Positions 17,553 to 25,623 of a stretch of DNA of 64,000 bases are shown piece by piece. The notes below the pieces were generated by a model. That model worked only from the letters and a program-made list of their open reading frames with translations. It made no database searches and was not told the origin of the DNA. The translations under genes and the position numbers were made by a program. Source of the DNA: MTP4 sp052056915 (GTDB taxonomy: Archaea; Halobacteriota; Methanosarcinia; Methanosarcinales; Methanosarcinaceae); contig NZ_CP195119.1 in assembly GCF_052056915.1 (NCBI RefSeq), forward strand, positions 2,542,001-2,606,000. Direction: 5' to 3'. Each line of letters starts with the position of its first letter. The stretch's first letter is position 1.

Positions 17553-18734
17553 TCAGCCAACCAGGGCTTTGAGTTCGTTGACCGCGTTTACCAGAATGTC
17601 TACTTCTTCTTCGGTATTGTACAGTGCAAAGGATGCCCTTACCGTACTATCCACTTCCAGAAAGCGGACGCTGGGGATTGCGCAGTGATGGCCGCTTCGG
17701 ACGCAGATTTTCCTGCTCTGGTCCAGGATCAGGGCAACGTCATGGGCGTGCAGCCCACGGACGTTGAAGGGCACGACCCCAGCCCTATTTTCGGGGCCGT
17801 AAACCTCCACATGTTCAAGTTCGGAAAGCCTTCTTGCCGTCTCTCGTGCAAGCATAATTTCCTGCTTTTCTATTTCGGAAACTCCGATCTCCTTTACATA
17901 TTCAACTGCCCTTCCAAGCCCGATTACACCGGGGATGTTTGGGGTTCCGGCTTCAAAGCAGGCCGGGGAAGGTTCCAGGACAAAAGAGAGCCCGCTTACT
18001 TCCGAGACAGCCCCACCTCCAACGGAGGCACTTTCGAGCTCGTCCGGCTCCTTTATGTACAGGACCCCCGTGCCCTGGGGACCGAGGAGGCCCTTATGGC
18101 CTGCGGTCGCAAAAAAGTCGCAGCCAAGTGTGGAGAGATCAACTGGCATGTGTCCTGCGGACTGGGCGCCGTCAATCAGGATCTTTATGCCATGCCTGTG
18201 GGCAATTTTCGTAATCCGTTCCACATCCTGGACGGAGCCAAAGACGTTTGAGGCCTGGGTTACCGCAATAAGCTTCGTCCTGTCGGTGATGGCAGTTTCT
18301 ATGACAGCCGGATCGATCCTGCCTTCCCTGTCAGGGTGTACGACCGTTATGTTTACCCCGAACTTTTGCAGGCGTAGCCAGGGCAGAAGGTTGGAATGGT
18401 GTTCTATTAGGGTTGTGATGATGTGGTCCCCTGCTTCCCAGGGGCAGCTATTTGCCACGAGGTTTATCCCTTCCGTGGTGTTTTTTGTAAAAACGGTCTT
18501 TGAGGGTTCGCTATTCAGGAAACGGGCTACCGTTTCCCTCGCGTCTTCATAGTGGTTTGTGGTCTCGCGGGCCAGGCGGTGGGCTCCCCTCCCGTGATTG
18601 CCTGCGTATCTATAGAAGAATTCATTCATGGCTTCAACCGCAGGTACCGGGGTCTGCGTGGTCGCCGTACTATCGAGGTACACGACTTCTTTTAAAACAG
18701 GGAAATCTTTGCGAACCGCATATACATCGTACAT
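17553..18734 (-). CDS. sufS: Cysteine desulfurase, SufS type
   Basis: A PLP enzyme that removes sulfur from cysteine as a persulfide for Fe-S cluster and other sulfur pathways. It is 393 residues, normal for SufS/CsdA. The PLP lysine is Lys214 in ATAGHKGLLG. The PLP-binding His/Asp region reads ILIDGAQSAGH near residue 186. The catalytic cysteine is Cys351 in RSGHHCA, the short-loop group II pattern. No sufB, sufC or sufU gene adjoins it, so the acceptor is unknown. The FdhD-like and LarE proteins in this window are possible sulfur users, which is inference. Confidence 0.92.
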   Translation of the reverse strand: MYDVYAVRKDFPVLKEVVYLDSTATTQTPVPAVEAMNEFFYRYAGNHGRGAHRLARETTNHYEDARETVARFLNSEPSKTVFTKNTTEGINLVANSCPWEAGDHIITTLIEHHSNLLPWLRLQKFGVNITVVHPDREGRIDPAVIETAITDRTKLIAVTQASNVFGSVQDVERITKIAHRHGIKILIDGAQSAGHMPVDLSTLGCDFFATAGHKGLLGPQGTGVLYIKEPDELESASVGGGAVSEVSGLSFVLEPSPACFEAGTPNIPGVIGLGRAVEYVKEIGVSEIEKQEIMLARETARRLSELEHVEVYGPENRAGVVPFNVRGLHAHDVALILDQSRKICVRSGHHCAIPSVRFLEVDSTVRASFALYNTEEEVDILVNAVNELKALVG

Positions 18735-18777
18735 GCTTTTTTCTAGGTAAGATTAAATAAAAAAAGTTTGTGCAGGT

Positions 18778-18939
18778 TTATTTTCCCTGCATCCCGCCTA
18801 TCATAAAGCGGTAAAGGTCTAATTCATCTGTGTCCAGGCTGTCAGTACAGCCTTTTACAACAGTATGGTAGCTGCTGTTCATACAATTTTCTTTTCTATA
18901 TTCTTTGCGTTTTCTATATTCCGGATTTAATTCACTCAT
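18778..18939 (-). CDS. Small conserved-looking protein, 53 residues
   Basis: A short gene with an excellent ribosome site, GGAGGG, 6 bases before the ATG. The product starts MSELNPEYRKRKEYRKEN and ends FMIGGMQGK. It has a charged, Tyr/Lys/Arg-rich first third, two cysteines (residues 19 and 31) and a DTDELDLYRFM segment. There is no membrane helix and no family I recognise. It stops 44 bases before sufS on the same strand, so the two may be cotranscribed. A cysteine pair near a desulfurase invites the idea of a sulfur or metal link, but nothing shows this. Confidence 0.6.
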   Translation of the reverse strand: MSELNPEYRKRKEYRKENCMNSSYHTVVKGCTDSLDTDELDLYRFMIGGMQGK

Positions 18940-19157
18940 TAAATCCCTCCTGTCTCTTCAATGTTACACGCCAAGCTCGAAGGGTCAAAATTTCATTTGT
19001 TTCTGAAAAGAATATATTACTCATTCCTGAAACAAAACCCCACACGAACATGGCAAACTTCATTTCTGTTTCCCAAAGTACAATATTACTTGGTCATAAT
19101 GATATATAATAATTCCGGAAAAATTTTGAATGAACAGCCCAGAAAGGTTTTTGGAAC

Positions 19158-19706
19158 TTACTTTTTTGTTTCCAGGTTTGCCATAAGCCCGGAGAGGTTA
19201 GCAGGAATCGCCCCGATTGCCGTGCAGGTCTCAAGGGAGAGCCCCTTGCAGGTTATGTCCAGATGGTACTTTCCTCTCCCGAAAAGCTCTTTTGGAAGCC
19301 CTTTTCTCCCGAGCCCCACAAGGAAAAGAAATGACCTGTTCCGGAGCGCTTCTTCGGCAATCTGCACAGGCATGATCTTTTTTTTCGGGTCGGGTTTCGA
19401 AGTGGTTATAACGATTTCCCCGAACTGGGCCTGGAACCCTTTCTTTGGCAGGTCGAAGACCGAGAGGTGGTTGGTCTCGTAAAGGGTCTTAAGGTAACTT
19501 CCCGACTCCCCGATTGTGGTCTTGTCCATAACGAAAGCTACCAGCTCTTCGGCTGTCATTTTGAAAGGAAAGTCAAAAAGGGCCAGGTGGAAGCCAAAAG
19601 CATGGCAGATGGGTGCGGCTCTTGCGATTGCCCGGTAGTGCGCGTCAAGGACCTTGATCTTGTCGTAAGTATTCACGATTCCGAGGGTGAGCATAAGGTG
19701 CCTCAT
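19158..19706 (-). CDS. DUF531-family protein
   Basis: A 182-residue protein I recognise as the archaeal DUF531 type, found widely in methanogens and of unknown function. The N-terminus LMLTLGIVNTYDKIKVLDAHYRAIARAAP and the C-terminal LFLVGLGRKGLPKELF followed by GLSLETCTAIGAIPANL are characteristic. The glycine-rich C-terminal pattern with GAIP at its end resembles the cofactor knot of SPOUT RNA methyltransferases. I offer that fold only as a possibility. It is followed by a GNAT gene and LarE upstream on the same strand, with about 100-base gaps. Confidence 0.7.
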   Translation of the reverse strand: MRHLMLTLGIVNTYDKIKVLDAHYRAIARAAPICHAFGFHLALFDFPFKMTAEELVAFVMDKTTIGESGSYLKTLYETNHLSVFDLPKKGFQAQFGEIVITTSKPDPKKKIMPVQIAEEALRNRSFLFLVGLGRKGLPKELFGRGKYHLDITCKGLSLETCTAIGAIPANLSGLMANLETKK

Positions 19707-19805
19707 TGGGCTTTTTCGTAAAATAATGTTTCGTTAAAAAGCTGCCGTCATTTATCAGTTATTCGCTTCTCAATTATTATACTTGCCTGGGTTTACCTGC
19801 ACCCT

Positions 19806-20252
19806 TTACCTCCGGCTTTTCCGGTATTTCAGCGCATGCTGGGAGCAGTTCCCGAAATGTTCGCAGCTTTTGCAGTCTTCCCATAGCCGGAGTTTTTCGG
19901 AATCCGGGATTCTCACAAAACCGAGTTTTTCAAAAAAGCCCGGAGCAGTAGTTTTTACGTAAAGTTCGGCATCCTGCCCCACTGATGTTGAAATAACCCG
20001 GTCCACAAGCCTGCTGCCTATCCCCTTCCCCCGGAAGTTAGGGTGGATCGCAATGGAATGGATTTCAAGAAACTCTTTTTCGGAAAAACCGCTTCGGATA
20101 AGGGCAGCACAGCCCAGAACTTTCCCTTCCCCCTCCGCAAGCACGAAATCTTCTGCTTTGAGTTCTTCCATATCCAGAAAATAGGTTGATAGAAGCCTCT
20201 GAATTGCCGGGAGGTCGGATTTCTCGGCTTTTCGTATAAAAATTGCTGTCAT
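19806..20252 (-). CDS. GNAT acetyltransferase with C-terminal cysteine cluster
   Basis: A 148-residue Gcn5-related N-acetyltransferase. IRKAEKSDLPAIQRLL opens the fold; the acetyl-CoA loop is HPNFRGKGIGSRLV near residue 72. The segment FFEKLGFVRIPDSEKL is typical of the ArgA/N-acetylglutamate synthase-like branch. After the fold comes a short tail, CKSCEHFGNCSQHALKYRKSRR. Its C-x2-C-x5-C spacing could bind zinc or an Fe-S cluster; tails of this kind are seen in some archaeal members. The substrate cannot be told from the sequence; glutamate is one candidate. Confidence 0.8.
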   Translation of the reverse strand: MTAIFIRKAEKSDLPAIQRLLSTYFLDMEELKAEDFVLAEGEGKVLGCAALIRSGFSEKEFLEIHSIAIHPNFRGKGIGSRLVDRVISTSVGQDAELYVKTTAPGFFEKLGFVRIPDSEKLRLWEDCKSCEHFGNCSQHALKYRKSRR

Positions 20253-20312
20253 TTTCTATCAGTTGTTTTATTTTCCCTGGTCTTATGTTTTATTTTTCCG
20301 GATCCTGTGTTT

Positions 20313-21173
20313 TTATTTATCCAGGTTCTGTATTTTTTCTTCTCCCTCTCCTTCTTTAGCTTTTTTTCGGAGAAAAGGTTCATCCATGCTCCCGCTTCGG
20401 AAGCCTTCAAGGTCGAGGGTTACGTAGTCGAAACCGGTATCCTTCAGGTTTTCAGAAATCTGCACACTATGGCGCAGGATTTCCGGGAAATCTTCCGGCG
20501 GGACTTCAATCCGTGCCATATTGGAGTGCATCCGAACCCTAAACTGGGTGAAGCCCAGGGAGAAAAGGTATTCTTCGGCTTTTTCAATTTTCCTAAGAGC
20601 TTCTGCCGTTATCGGCTGCCCGTATGGAAAACGGGTTGCAAGGCAGGCCATGGAAGGCCTGTGGGCTGCTGAAAGGGAATAGATTGAGGCTATTTGCCTT
20701 ATTTCATCTTTTGTGACATCGAATTCCGCGAAGGGAGATAGGACCTTATCTCCGGCTTCCCGGATTGCCCTGTATCCCGGGCGGTTTTCACCTTTGATTT
20801 CCGAAGCATTTGTCCCCTCAAGCACGATGTTGTATCCATTTTCTTCCGCAAGTTCGATCAGGGTGTCCAGCAGGGATTTTTTACAGAAATAGCACCTGTT
20901 GATTGAATTTGCAGTAAAGTAGGGAGCGCTCAGGTTGGAAAAAGGAAGTATCCTGTGAGGAATTCCTATCTCACAGGCTGTCTCAACGGCAGTTTCAAGC
21001 TGCCTCTTTGGAAAGAGTGGGGAGTCGAGGGTCACGGCAAGAGCTCTGTCCCCCAGCACTTCATAGGCCAGGGCTGCAAGAGCTGTACTGTCCACTCCTC
21101 CGGAAAAGGCAACAACCGCGCTTTCTCTGGCTTTGATTGCCTTTTTTATCTTTTCGATCTTCTCAATGGCCAT
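20313..21173 (-). CDS. larE: ATP-dependent sulfur transferase LarE
   Basis: A 286-residue PP-loop enzyme. The ATP pyrophosphatase loop is VVAFSGGVDSTALA near residue 21. The body has INRCYFCKKSL near residue 93 and SMACLATRFPYGQPI near 175. The last cysteine aligns with the one that gives up its sulfur in lactobacillar LarE, which builds the nickel-pincer cofactor of lactate racemase. Two further cysteines in CYFC allow the alternative of an Fe-S cluster as sulfur carrier, as shown for some LarE proteins. No larA, larB or larC gene adjoins it here, so its real target in this archaeon is open. Confidence 0.85.
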   Translation of the reverse strand: MAIEKIEKIKKAIKARESAVVAFSGGVDSTALAALAYEVLGDRALAVTLDSPLFPKRQLETAVETACEIGIPHRILPFSNLSAPYFTANSINRCYFCKKSLLDTLIELAEENGYNIVLEGTNASEIKGENRPGYRAIREAGDKVLSPFAEFDVTKDEIRQIASIYSLSAAHRPSMACLATRFPYGQPITAEALRKIEKAEEYLFSLGFTQFRVRMHSNMARIEVPPEDFPEILRHSVQISENLKDTGFDYVTLDLEGFRSGSMDEPFLRKKAKEGEGEEKIQNLDK

Positions 21174-21510
21174 TGGTTACACCATTAGTTATACAATCAT
21201 AGTCCGGATCGTAAATATTTGCACTTATATTATAACCGCGGAAGACACAGAAAGCACTGAAGGATTGTGCCCCTATTTCTTTTATTCCGTGTTTTCCGTG
21301 CTTTCTGTGGTTAAACTTTCACTTGAGGTTGGTGAAGGAATTTGGGTATTTGACTATAGTTCCCCTTTGGTTACTGATTTTGACTAATAAGCTATATGTA
21401 TTTGCCACCCTTAAGAAAGGTATTATCGATTATAGACAGAAATTCCAATAAAATAATTCGCCGACACAAACAGGGTTTGCCGGCAAATCACCTGAAGATG
21501 GAGACCTTAG
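21174..21510. repeat. Intergenic region with a long imperfect inverted repeat
   Basis: These 337 bases hold no gene. The arms at about 21234-21263 and 21286-21314 pair over roughly 30 bases with several G-T wobbles. They carry the theme cacagaaagcac / gtgctttctgtg. Within each arm a 9-10 base element recurs. The look is that of a dispersed repeat rather than a terminator, since no T run follows. The glmM ribosome site GGAGA lies near 21500. Confidence 0.7.
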
Positions 21511-22857
21511 ATGGCATTATTCGGAACAAATGGTGTACGTGGTACCGCCAATGAATACATAACCCCCGAAATGGCAGTCAATGTGGCGCGGAGCCTGGGG
21601 ACTTACATGGGCTCGAAGGGTACGGTTGCGATAGGGAGCGATACCCGCATTTCGGGCCAGATGCTCAAGTCCGCCGCAATCGCCGGGGCTCTTTCCATGG
21701 GTCTTAGCGTCATTGACGTGGGAATGGCTCCTACCCCTTCCATCCAGTACTATGTCCGTGATTTTGCCGATGCCGGGATCGTGATTACGGCTTCCCATAA
21801 CCCGCGGGAGGATAACGGGATCAAACTGATTGCCGGAGACGGTTCGGAATTCCCCCGGGATGGGGAAAGGGATATTGAGAAAATCTACTTTTCAGGGGAA
21901 TATTCCCCCGTTTCCTGGGAAAAGACAGGGGACTTCAAAACCGATCCCGGGGTGAATGAATATTACCTCCGGAACGTCATCCGCTCCGTGGATACCGAAG
22001 CTATCCGGAAACGCAGGTTCAGGGTTGTGGTGGACACGGGCTGCGGGGCAGGTGCCCTAACCCTCCCTTTCCTGCTCAAAGAACTTGGCTGTGAGGTGCT
22101 GACCCTGGGCGCCCAGGTTGACGGGACTTTTCCCTGGAGGAACCCCGAGCCCACCCCCGACGCCCTGACCGAGCTTTCCGAACTTGTGAAGAAGACCGGG
22201 GCAGATTTCGGGGCAGCTCATGACGGAGACGCTGACCGCATAGTCTTCATGGATGAAAACGGGGCTTTTGTCAACGAGGAAGTCCTGCTTTCAATGATGG
22301 CAAAGTACGTGCTCGAACAGAAAAAAGGGCCTGTTGTGACCCCGGTTAGCTCTTCTCAGCGCATGGCTGATGTTGCGGCGGAAGCAGGGGTCGAACTGCA
22401 CTGGACTGCAGTCGGGTCCATCAACGTCGCCCGCAAAATGATGGAAATAGATGCGGTTTTCGGGGGGGAGGGAAATGGTGGGTTAATTTTCCCTGAGCAC
22501 CAGTACTGCCGGGATGGGGCCATGGCCTGTGCAAAACTCCTTGAAATTATGGTCGGGGGAAAGAAGCTGTCCGAACTTACGAAGACCGTGCCGGAATACT
22601 TCAATGCAAAGACGAAAGTACCAGTTGGGGACCTTCAGGCTACCCTGGAAAAGGTGAAAGCCGAAGTTGCAGGCAGCGGGGTCAAAATGGATACCATCGA
22701 CGGAGTCAAGCTCTATTATGAAGACGGTTGGGTCCTGATCCGGCCTTCGGGCACCGAACCTATTTTCCGAATCTTTGCGGAAGCAAAGACCGAAGCAAGG
22801 GCTGAAGAACTGATGAACCGGGGTCTGGAACTTGTTCGAAAGGCTGAAGAAAGCTGA
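21511..22857 (+). CDS. glmM: Phosphoglucosamine mutase / phosphohexomutase (GlmM-like)
   Basis: Interconverts hexosamine (or hexose) 6- and 1-phosphates for surface polysaccharides and protein glycans. It is 448 residues, the family length. Landmarks are MALFGTNGVRGTAN at the start, the phosphoserine loop TASHNP with Ser95, the metal loop DGDADR with Asp238, Asp240 and Asp242, and the C-terminal phosphate-binding RPSGTEP. In archaea such enzymes may prefer glucosamine-, mannose- or glucose-phosphates, and sequence alone cannot settle it. The GTNGVRG start favours GlmM. The gene stands alone on the + strand and is followed by a long T/C-rich tract, a likely terminator zone. Confidence 0.88.
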   Translation: MALFGTNGVRGTANEYITPEMAVNVARSLGTYMGSKGTVAIGSDTRISGQMLKSAAIAGALSMGLSVIDVGMAPTPSIQYYVRDFADAGIVITASHNPREDNGIKLIAGDGSEFPRDGERDIEKIYFSGEYSPVSWEKTGDFKTDPGVNEYYLRNVIRSVDTEAIRKRRFRVVVDTGCGAGALTLPFLLKELGCEVLTLGAQVDGTFPWRNPEPTPDALTELSELVKKTGADFGAAHDGDADRIVFMDENGAFVNEEVLLSMMAKYVLEQKKGPVVTPVSSSQRMADVAAEAGVELHWTAVGSINVARKMMEIDAVFGGEGNGGLIFPEHQYCRDGAMACAKLLEIMVGGKKLSELTKTVPEYFNAKTKVPVGDLQATLEKVKAEVAGSGVKMDTIDGVKLYYEDGWVLIRPSGTEPIFRIFAEAKTEARAEELMNRGLELVRKAEES

Positions 22858-22973
22858 ATTTCTTCTCCTCTTCTCTTTCTCTCCCTTCTTTTCTTTCTTC
22901 CACCTCTCAATCCTTTATCTCAGCAGGTGGAAAGGCCCCCTCCTCGACTTTGAAGGAAACAAGGAGGTGTAGT

Positions 22974-23144
22974 TCATTTGGAGCGTATGAGGCTTAACTT
23001 TTTTATCATAGAATAAAAGGTATAAAGTATGAACACCCCTGCTGCGGCAAACCAGGCAAATTTGGCGTAATTGACGCCTGCAATCCAGAGCAAGAGGATG
23101 ATTATCATGATGGCTAAAAGAGCTATTCTAATGGCTAACTCCAT
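22974..23144 (-). CDS. Small two-helix membrane protein, 56 residues
   Basis: A very short gene with GGGGGAT 5 bases before its ATG. The product begins MELAIRIALLAIMIIILLLW, then AGVNYAKFAW, and a second hydrophobic stretch FAAAGVFILYTFYSM, ending in a basic tail. Two membrane-spanning helices joined by a short loop are predicted from hydrophobicity. I know no family for it. It is convergent with glmM and stands alone. Confidence rests on the ribosome site and coherent membrane pattern. Confidence 0.6.
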   Translation of the reverse strand: MELAIRIALLAIMIIILLLWIAGVNYAKFAWFAAAGVFILYTFYSMIKKLSLIRSK

Positions 23145-23514
23145 TTCGTATCCCCCTACTTTTGTATGGGCTCAAAACCTTATGAGGGTTCCGATAACCT
23201 CTGCCTCGTTTTCATTTTTCTCGGATATTTTTTGACTTTCTGTTTCTTTCTGCAGGAAATCAGATGATTGTGGGTCATGTTTAATCTTGGATTGTCTTAT
23301 TTGTATCATTTAGTGTGTATTATTTTCATATAAATAACAATAAATTATAAATACATTGAACACTTTATTACTTATTGGGACTAGGTGTCCATACAGATCA
23401 AGTATGCCGGTATGAGCGCCTCCTAAATTAAAAATGAATCAGAAAGCTCAAAAGGTCATATGATCGAAAGGACATACCTGAAAATACAAGATCAGAGGAC
23501 AGACCTAATTAACG

Positions 23515-23545
23515 AATAGACATCATTAGCGAACAGATGTCTATT
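23515..23545 (+). other. 10-bp perfect stem-loop
   Basis: aatagacatc at 23515-23524 pairs exactly with gatgtctatt at 23536-23545 across an 11-base loop. It lies in the middle of the gene-free stretch and is part of the RNA candidate. Confidence 0.7.
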
Positions 23546-23700
23546 AAAACGCCATTAAAAACTACAGGATCAAAGACGAACTTTGGTCATAAAGGAAATA
23601 GCTGGTAAAAACGGTAAGTTAAAGTCGGAAAATAAACCTGGAACGAAATAAGACCTGAAAAAGAAGCATTTACTCAAACACATAGCCTAAAAAGAATAGG

Positions 23701-23755
23701 GATTAGACCGCAAAGCCGGCTTTTAAATGAGCACCTGCCGGCACTCACTCTAATC
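23701..23755 (+). other. Nested stem structure
   Basis: Outer arms gattaga (23701-23707) and tctaatc (23749-23755) and inner arms gccggc (23715-23720 and 23737-23742) are perfectly nested. Near-equal internal loops of 7 and 6 bases separate them. Such nesting by chance is unlikely in this AT-rich context. Confidence 0.65.
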
Positions 23756-23958
23756 TCTTCTCAATCTTATCTATTCAACTTTCCCTATCTTGTTTCCCCT
23801 GCTTTACTTCCTTTCCCCTCAAATCCCCTTTCCCTAATCTTCCTTTAGCTCCTCTTCCATCTTTGCATATTCTTCCTTGAGGAAGATGTGTTTTACAGTC
23901 CAGTTTACCACATATTTTTATTTTTTTGATCTAAATTCCGATAATTATGGTTTTTCTC

Positions 23959-25122
23959 TCAGTGTTTCTCCCAGTACCCGGTTAATTTTCCGTGGAGGGC
24001 CAGTTTCCCGAGTTCGCGCCGGACTTTGTCGCTGATTTCGTTAGGGGCAACTGATGAGTATGGGGTTCCGGGCAGAGGGGTAAGGTAATGAGCCCGGACA
24101 GTCCCTCCCTTTTTGCAGATCCAGCGGACAAGGTCCAGGCTTTTTTCCTGGTCTTCCTCGGTTTCGGTGGGAAAGCCGAAGATAAAGTCTACTGCAGGGA
24201 CTATTTCGTGTTCCAGGCAGCATTCTACGGCACTGATGCTGTCTTCTACGGTATGCCCTCTTCGGATTTCTTTTAAGATGCGCTCGCTTCCCGACTGGGC
24301 TCCCAGGCTCAGGCTCTGGTTTGCGCAGTATTCGCGGACAAGTTCCACGGACATGTCGTTCACAAATTCGGGGCGCACCTCGGAAGGGAAAGTCCCGAAA
24401 TAAATCTTTTTTCCGGGCATTTCGTGCAGGGTCGAAAGCAGTTTCTCAACCTTATCCAGCCTGGGGTGGATCCCGTCACTCCCGTAAGCAAAGGCATTGG
24501 AAGCTATGAATCTGAGGTCATCGTAGTGCCTGGCATTCCGGACTATAGTGTCAATGCTCCGGTGCCTGACTTCCCTCCCGAAAAGCCTCGGAGTCTGGCA
24601 GTATTTGCATCCCCAGGGGCAGCCCCGGCTGATCTCGATCGGGGCTCGGAGCTTCTTCGGGTTAAAGCAGGGGTAATTGTCCAGGTTTACGTGGGGCCTT
24701 TCCGGGGTTTTGACGATTTTCCCGGTTCCGGGGTCTTTGTATGCTATTCCCCGGACCTTTCCCTGGTCTCCTTTTTCCTGTAGGACCTTTACCAGTTCGG
24801 GAAGGGTCTCTTCTCCTTCCCCGAGCACAACGTAATCAAAATATTCCAGGGTTTCTTCGGGAGCCCCCGAGGGGTGAGGGCCTCCTGCAATGAAGATGGA
24901 GTTTGTACCTGCATTTTTTACTTCTTTGAATACATTTGCTGCCTGGCGTGTGGTAAAACTGTAGATCACGATCCCTTTTCGGGGCATGTCAGTAAAACCT
25001 GCTTCCGGCAGCATGGGGGAGAGAACTGCAAAGCTGTATGAATTTTTCTTGCTATAGCGGAAATTCACATCCATTACTTTCACCTTTTTTACAGGGCTTT
25101 CAAAGGAAAGGGTGGGTATCAT
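23959..25122 (-). CDS. B12-binding/radical SAM protein (MJ1487-like family)
   Basis: A 387-residue radical SAM enzyme. The N-terminal ~150 residues resemble a cobalamin-binding domain (VIYSFTTRQAANVFKEVK, IFIAGGPHPSGAPEETL, VVLGEGEETLPELV). The radical SAM core follows with CPWGCKYC near residue 168 holding the 4Fe-4S cluster. A later segment, GAQSGSERILKEIRRGHTVED and DFIFGFPTETEEDQEKSL, is usual for MiaB/BchE-like cores. I recognise the layout as that of an archaeal family typified by M. jannaschii MJ1487. The substrate is unknown. The gene is monocistronic by spacing. Confidence 0.82.
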   Translation of the reverse strand: MIPTLSFESPVKKVKVMDVNFRYSKKNSYSFAVLSPMLPEAGFTDMPRKGIVIYSFTTRQAANVFKEVKNAGTNSIFIAGGPHPSGAPEETLEYFDYVVLGEGEETLPELVKVLQEKGDQGKVRGIAYKDPGTGKIVKTPERPHVNLDNYPCFNPKKLRAPIEISRGCPWGCKYCQTPRLFGREVRHRSIDTIVRNARHYDDLRFIASNAFAYGSDGIHPRLDKVEKLLSTLHEMPGKKIYFGTFPSEVRPEFVNDMSVELVREYCANQSLSLGAQSGSERILKEIRRGHTVEDSISAVECCLEHEIVPAVDFIFGFPTETEEDQEKSLDLVRWICKKGGTVRAHYLTPLPGTPYSSVAPNEISDKVRRELGKLALHGKLTGYWEKH

Positions 25123-25211
25123 AGGGAAGTTTTAGAAAAACAAGTAAATTCAAAGCTGTCAAGTAAATCGGCTGAGAGATTATATCCTAAACAAACCTGT
25201 GAAGAACAAAT

Positions 25212-25239
25212 CCCATAGCACGGTAAAAAGTGCTATGGG
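25212..25239. terminator. Hairpin between the radical SAM gene and the small membrane gene
   Basis: A perfect 10-bp stem (cccatagcac / gtgctatggg) with an 8-base loop. It lies 60 bases past the stop of the minus-strand gene at 25299 and probably ends its transcript. On the + side it is followed by GATTTTTC. Confidence 0.7.
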
Positions 25240-25298
25240 GATTTTTCTACTCTGATGGAAATTATCTGATTACCCTTGAAATTCGATGAGGGATACGG

Positions 25299-25523
25299 TC
25301 AATAGGTAAATTGGTCATTTTGTGCCGTCATCATTTTTTTCTTTTGTACTAAATAATTTCCGAGATTTGCGGAAAATACTGCAATCATACAACAAAAGAT
25401 AGCAATGGAATAACCCAGCGGCATGCCATTCATTGCGCAAATAAGCATATTTACAGCTGAGATCAGTACTGCTACCGATGATATGACGCAAGCGATTCCC
25501 ACAATTTCGGCACTTTTTTTCAT
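25299..25523 (-). CDS. Small two-helix membrane protein, 74 residues
   Basis: The product has two long hydrophobic segments: IVGIACVISSVAVLISAVNMLICA (about residues 7-30) and GYSIAIFCCMIAVFSANLGNYLV (about 37-59). A polar C-terminus ends NDQFTY. GAGG lies just before the ATG. A clear TATA box at 25588-25603 and a terminator hairpin at 25212-25239 frame it as a one-gene transcript of its own. I recognise no family. The tidy promoter-gene-terminator unit makes it likely real. Confidence 0.65.
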   Translation of the reverse strand: MKKSAEIVGIACVISSVAVLISAVNMLICAMNGMPLGYSIAIFCCMIAVFSANLGNYLVQKKKMMTAQNDQFTY

Positions 25524-25587
25524 CCTGCCTCATCCTTTTAGAAAATATAATATTTACTCGTCCTGTCCATATTCCAAATTCACAGGG

Positions 25588-25603
25588 GAATATAAATTTT
25601 TCC
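25588..25603 (-). promoter_or_regulatory. BRE/TATA box of the 74-residue membrane protein gene
   Basis: Reading on the minus strand, ggaaaaatttatattc is a good archaeal BRE plus TATA. It would start transcription some 25 bases on, about 40 bases before the ATG. Confidence 0.55.
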
Positions 25604-25623
25604 TGCGTAACAGTATACCATAA

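Larger units (their letters stand above)
23320..23760 (+). ncRNA. Candidate structured non-coding RNA
   Basis: The 814 bases between 23145 and 23958 hold no gene of normal size. A strong TATA-like run (catataaataacaataaattataaata, about 23327-23353) is followed by 400 purine-rich bases with only tiny frames (up to 19 codons). Two clear structures lie within: a perfect 10-bp stem at 23515-23545, and at 23701-23755 a nested pair, gattaga/tctaatc enclosing gccggc/gccggc. A T/C-rich tract follows. This fits an independently transcribed small RNA on the + strand; two overlapping micro-frames near 23434-23520 are the alternative. Confidence 0.35.

Noticed and set aside
17448..18251. A 267-codon + strand frame opposite sufS
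   Set aside because: It is a shadow of the SufS coding strand, without ribosome site or family features.
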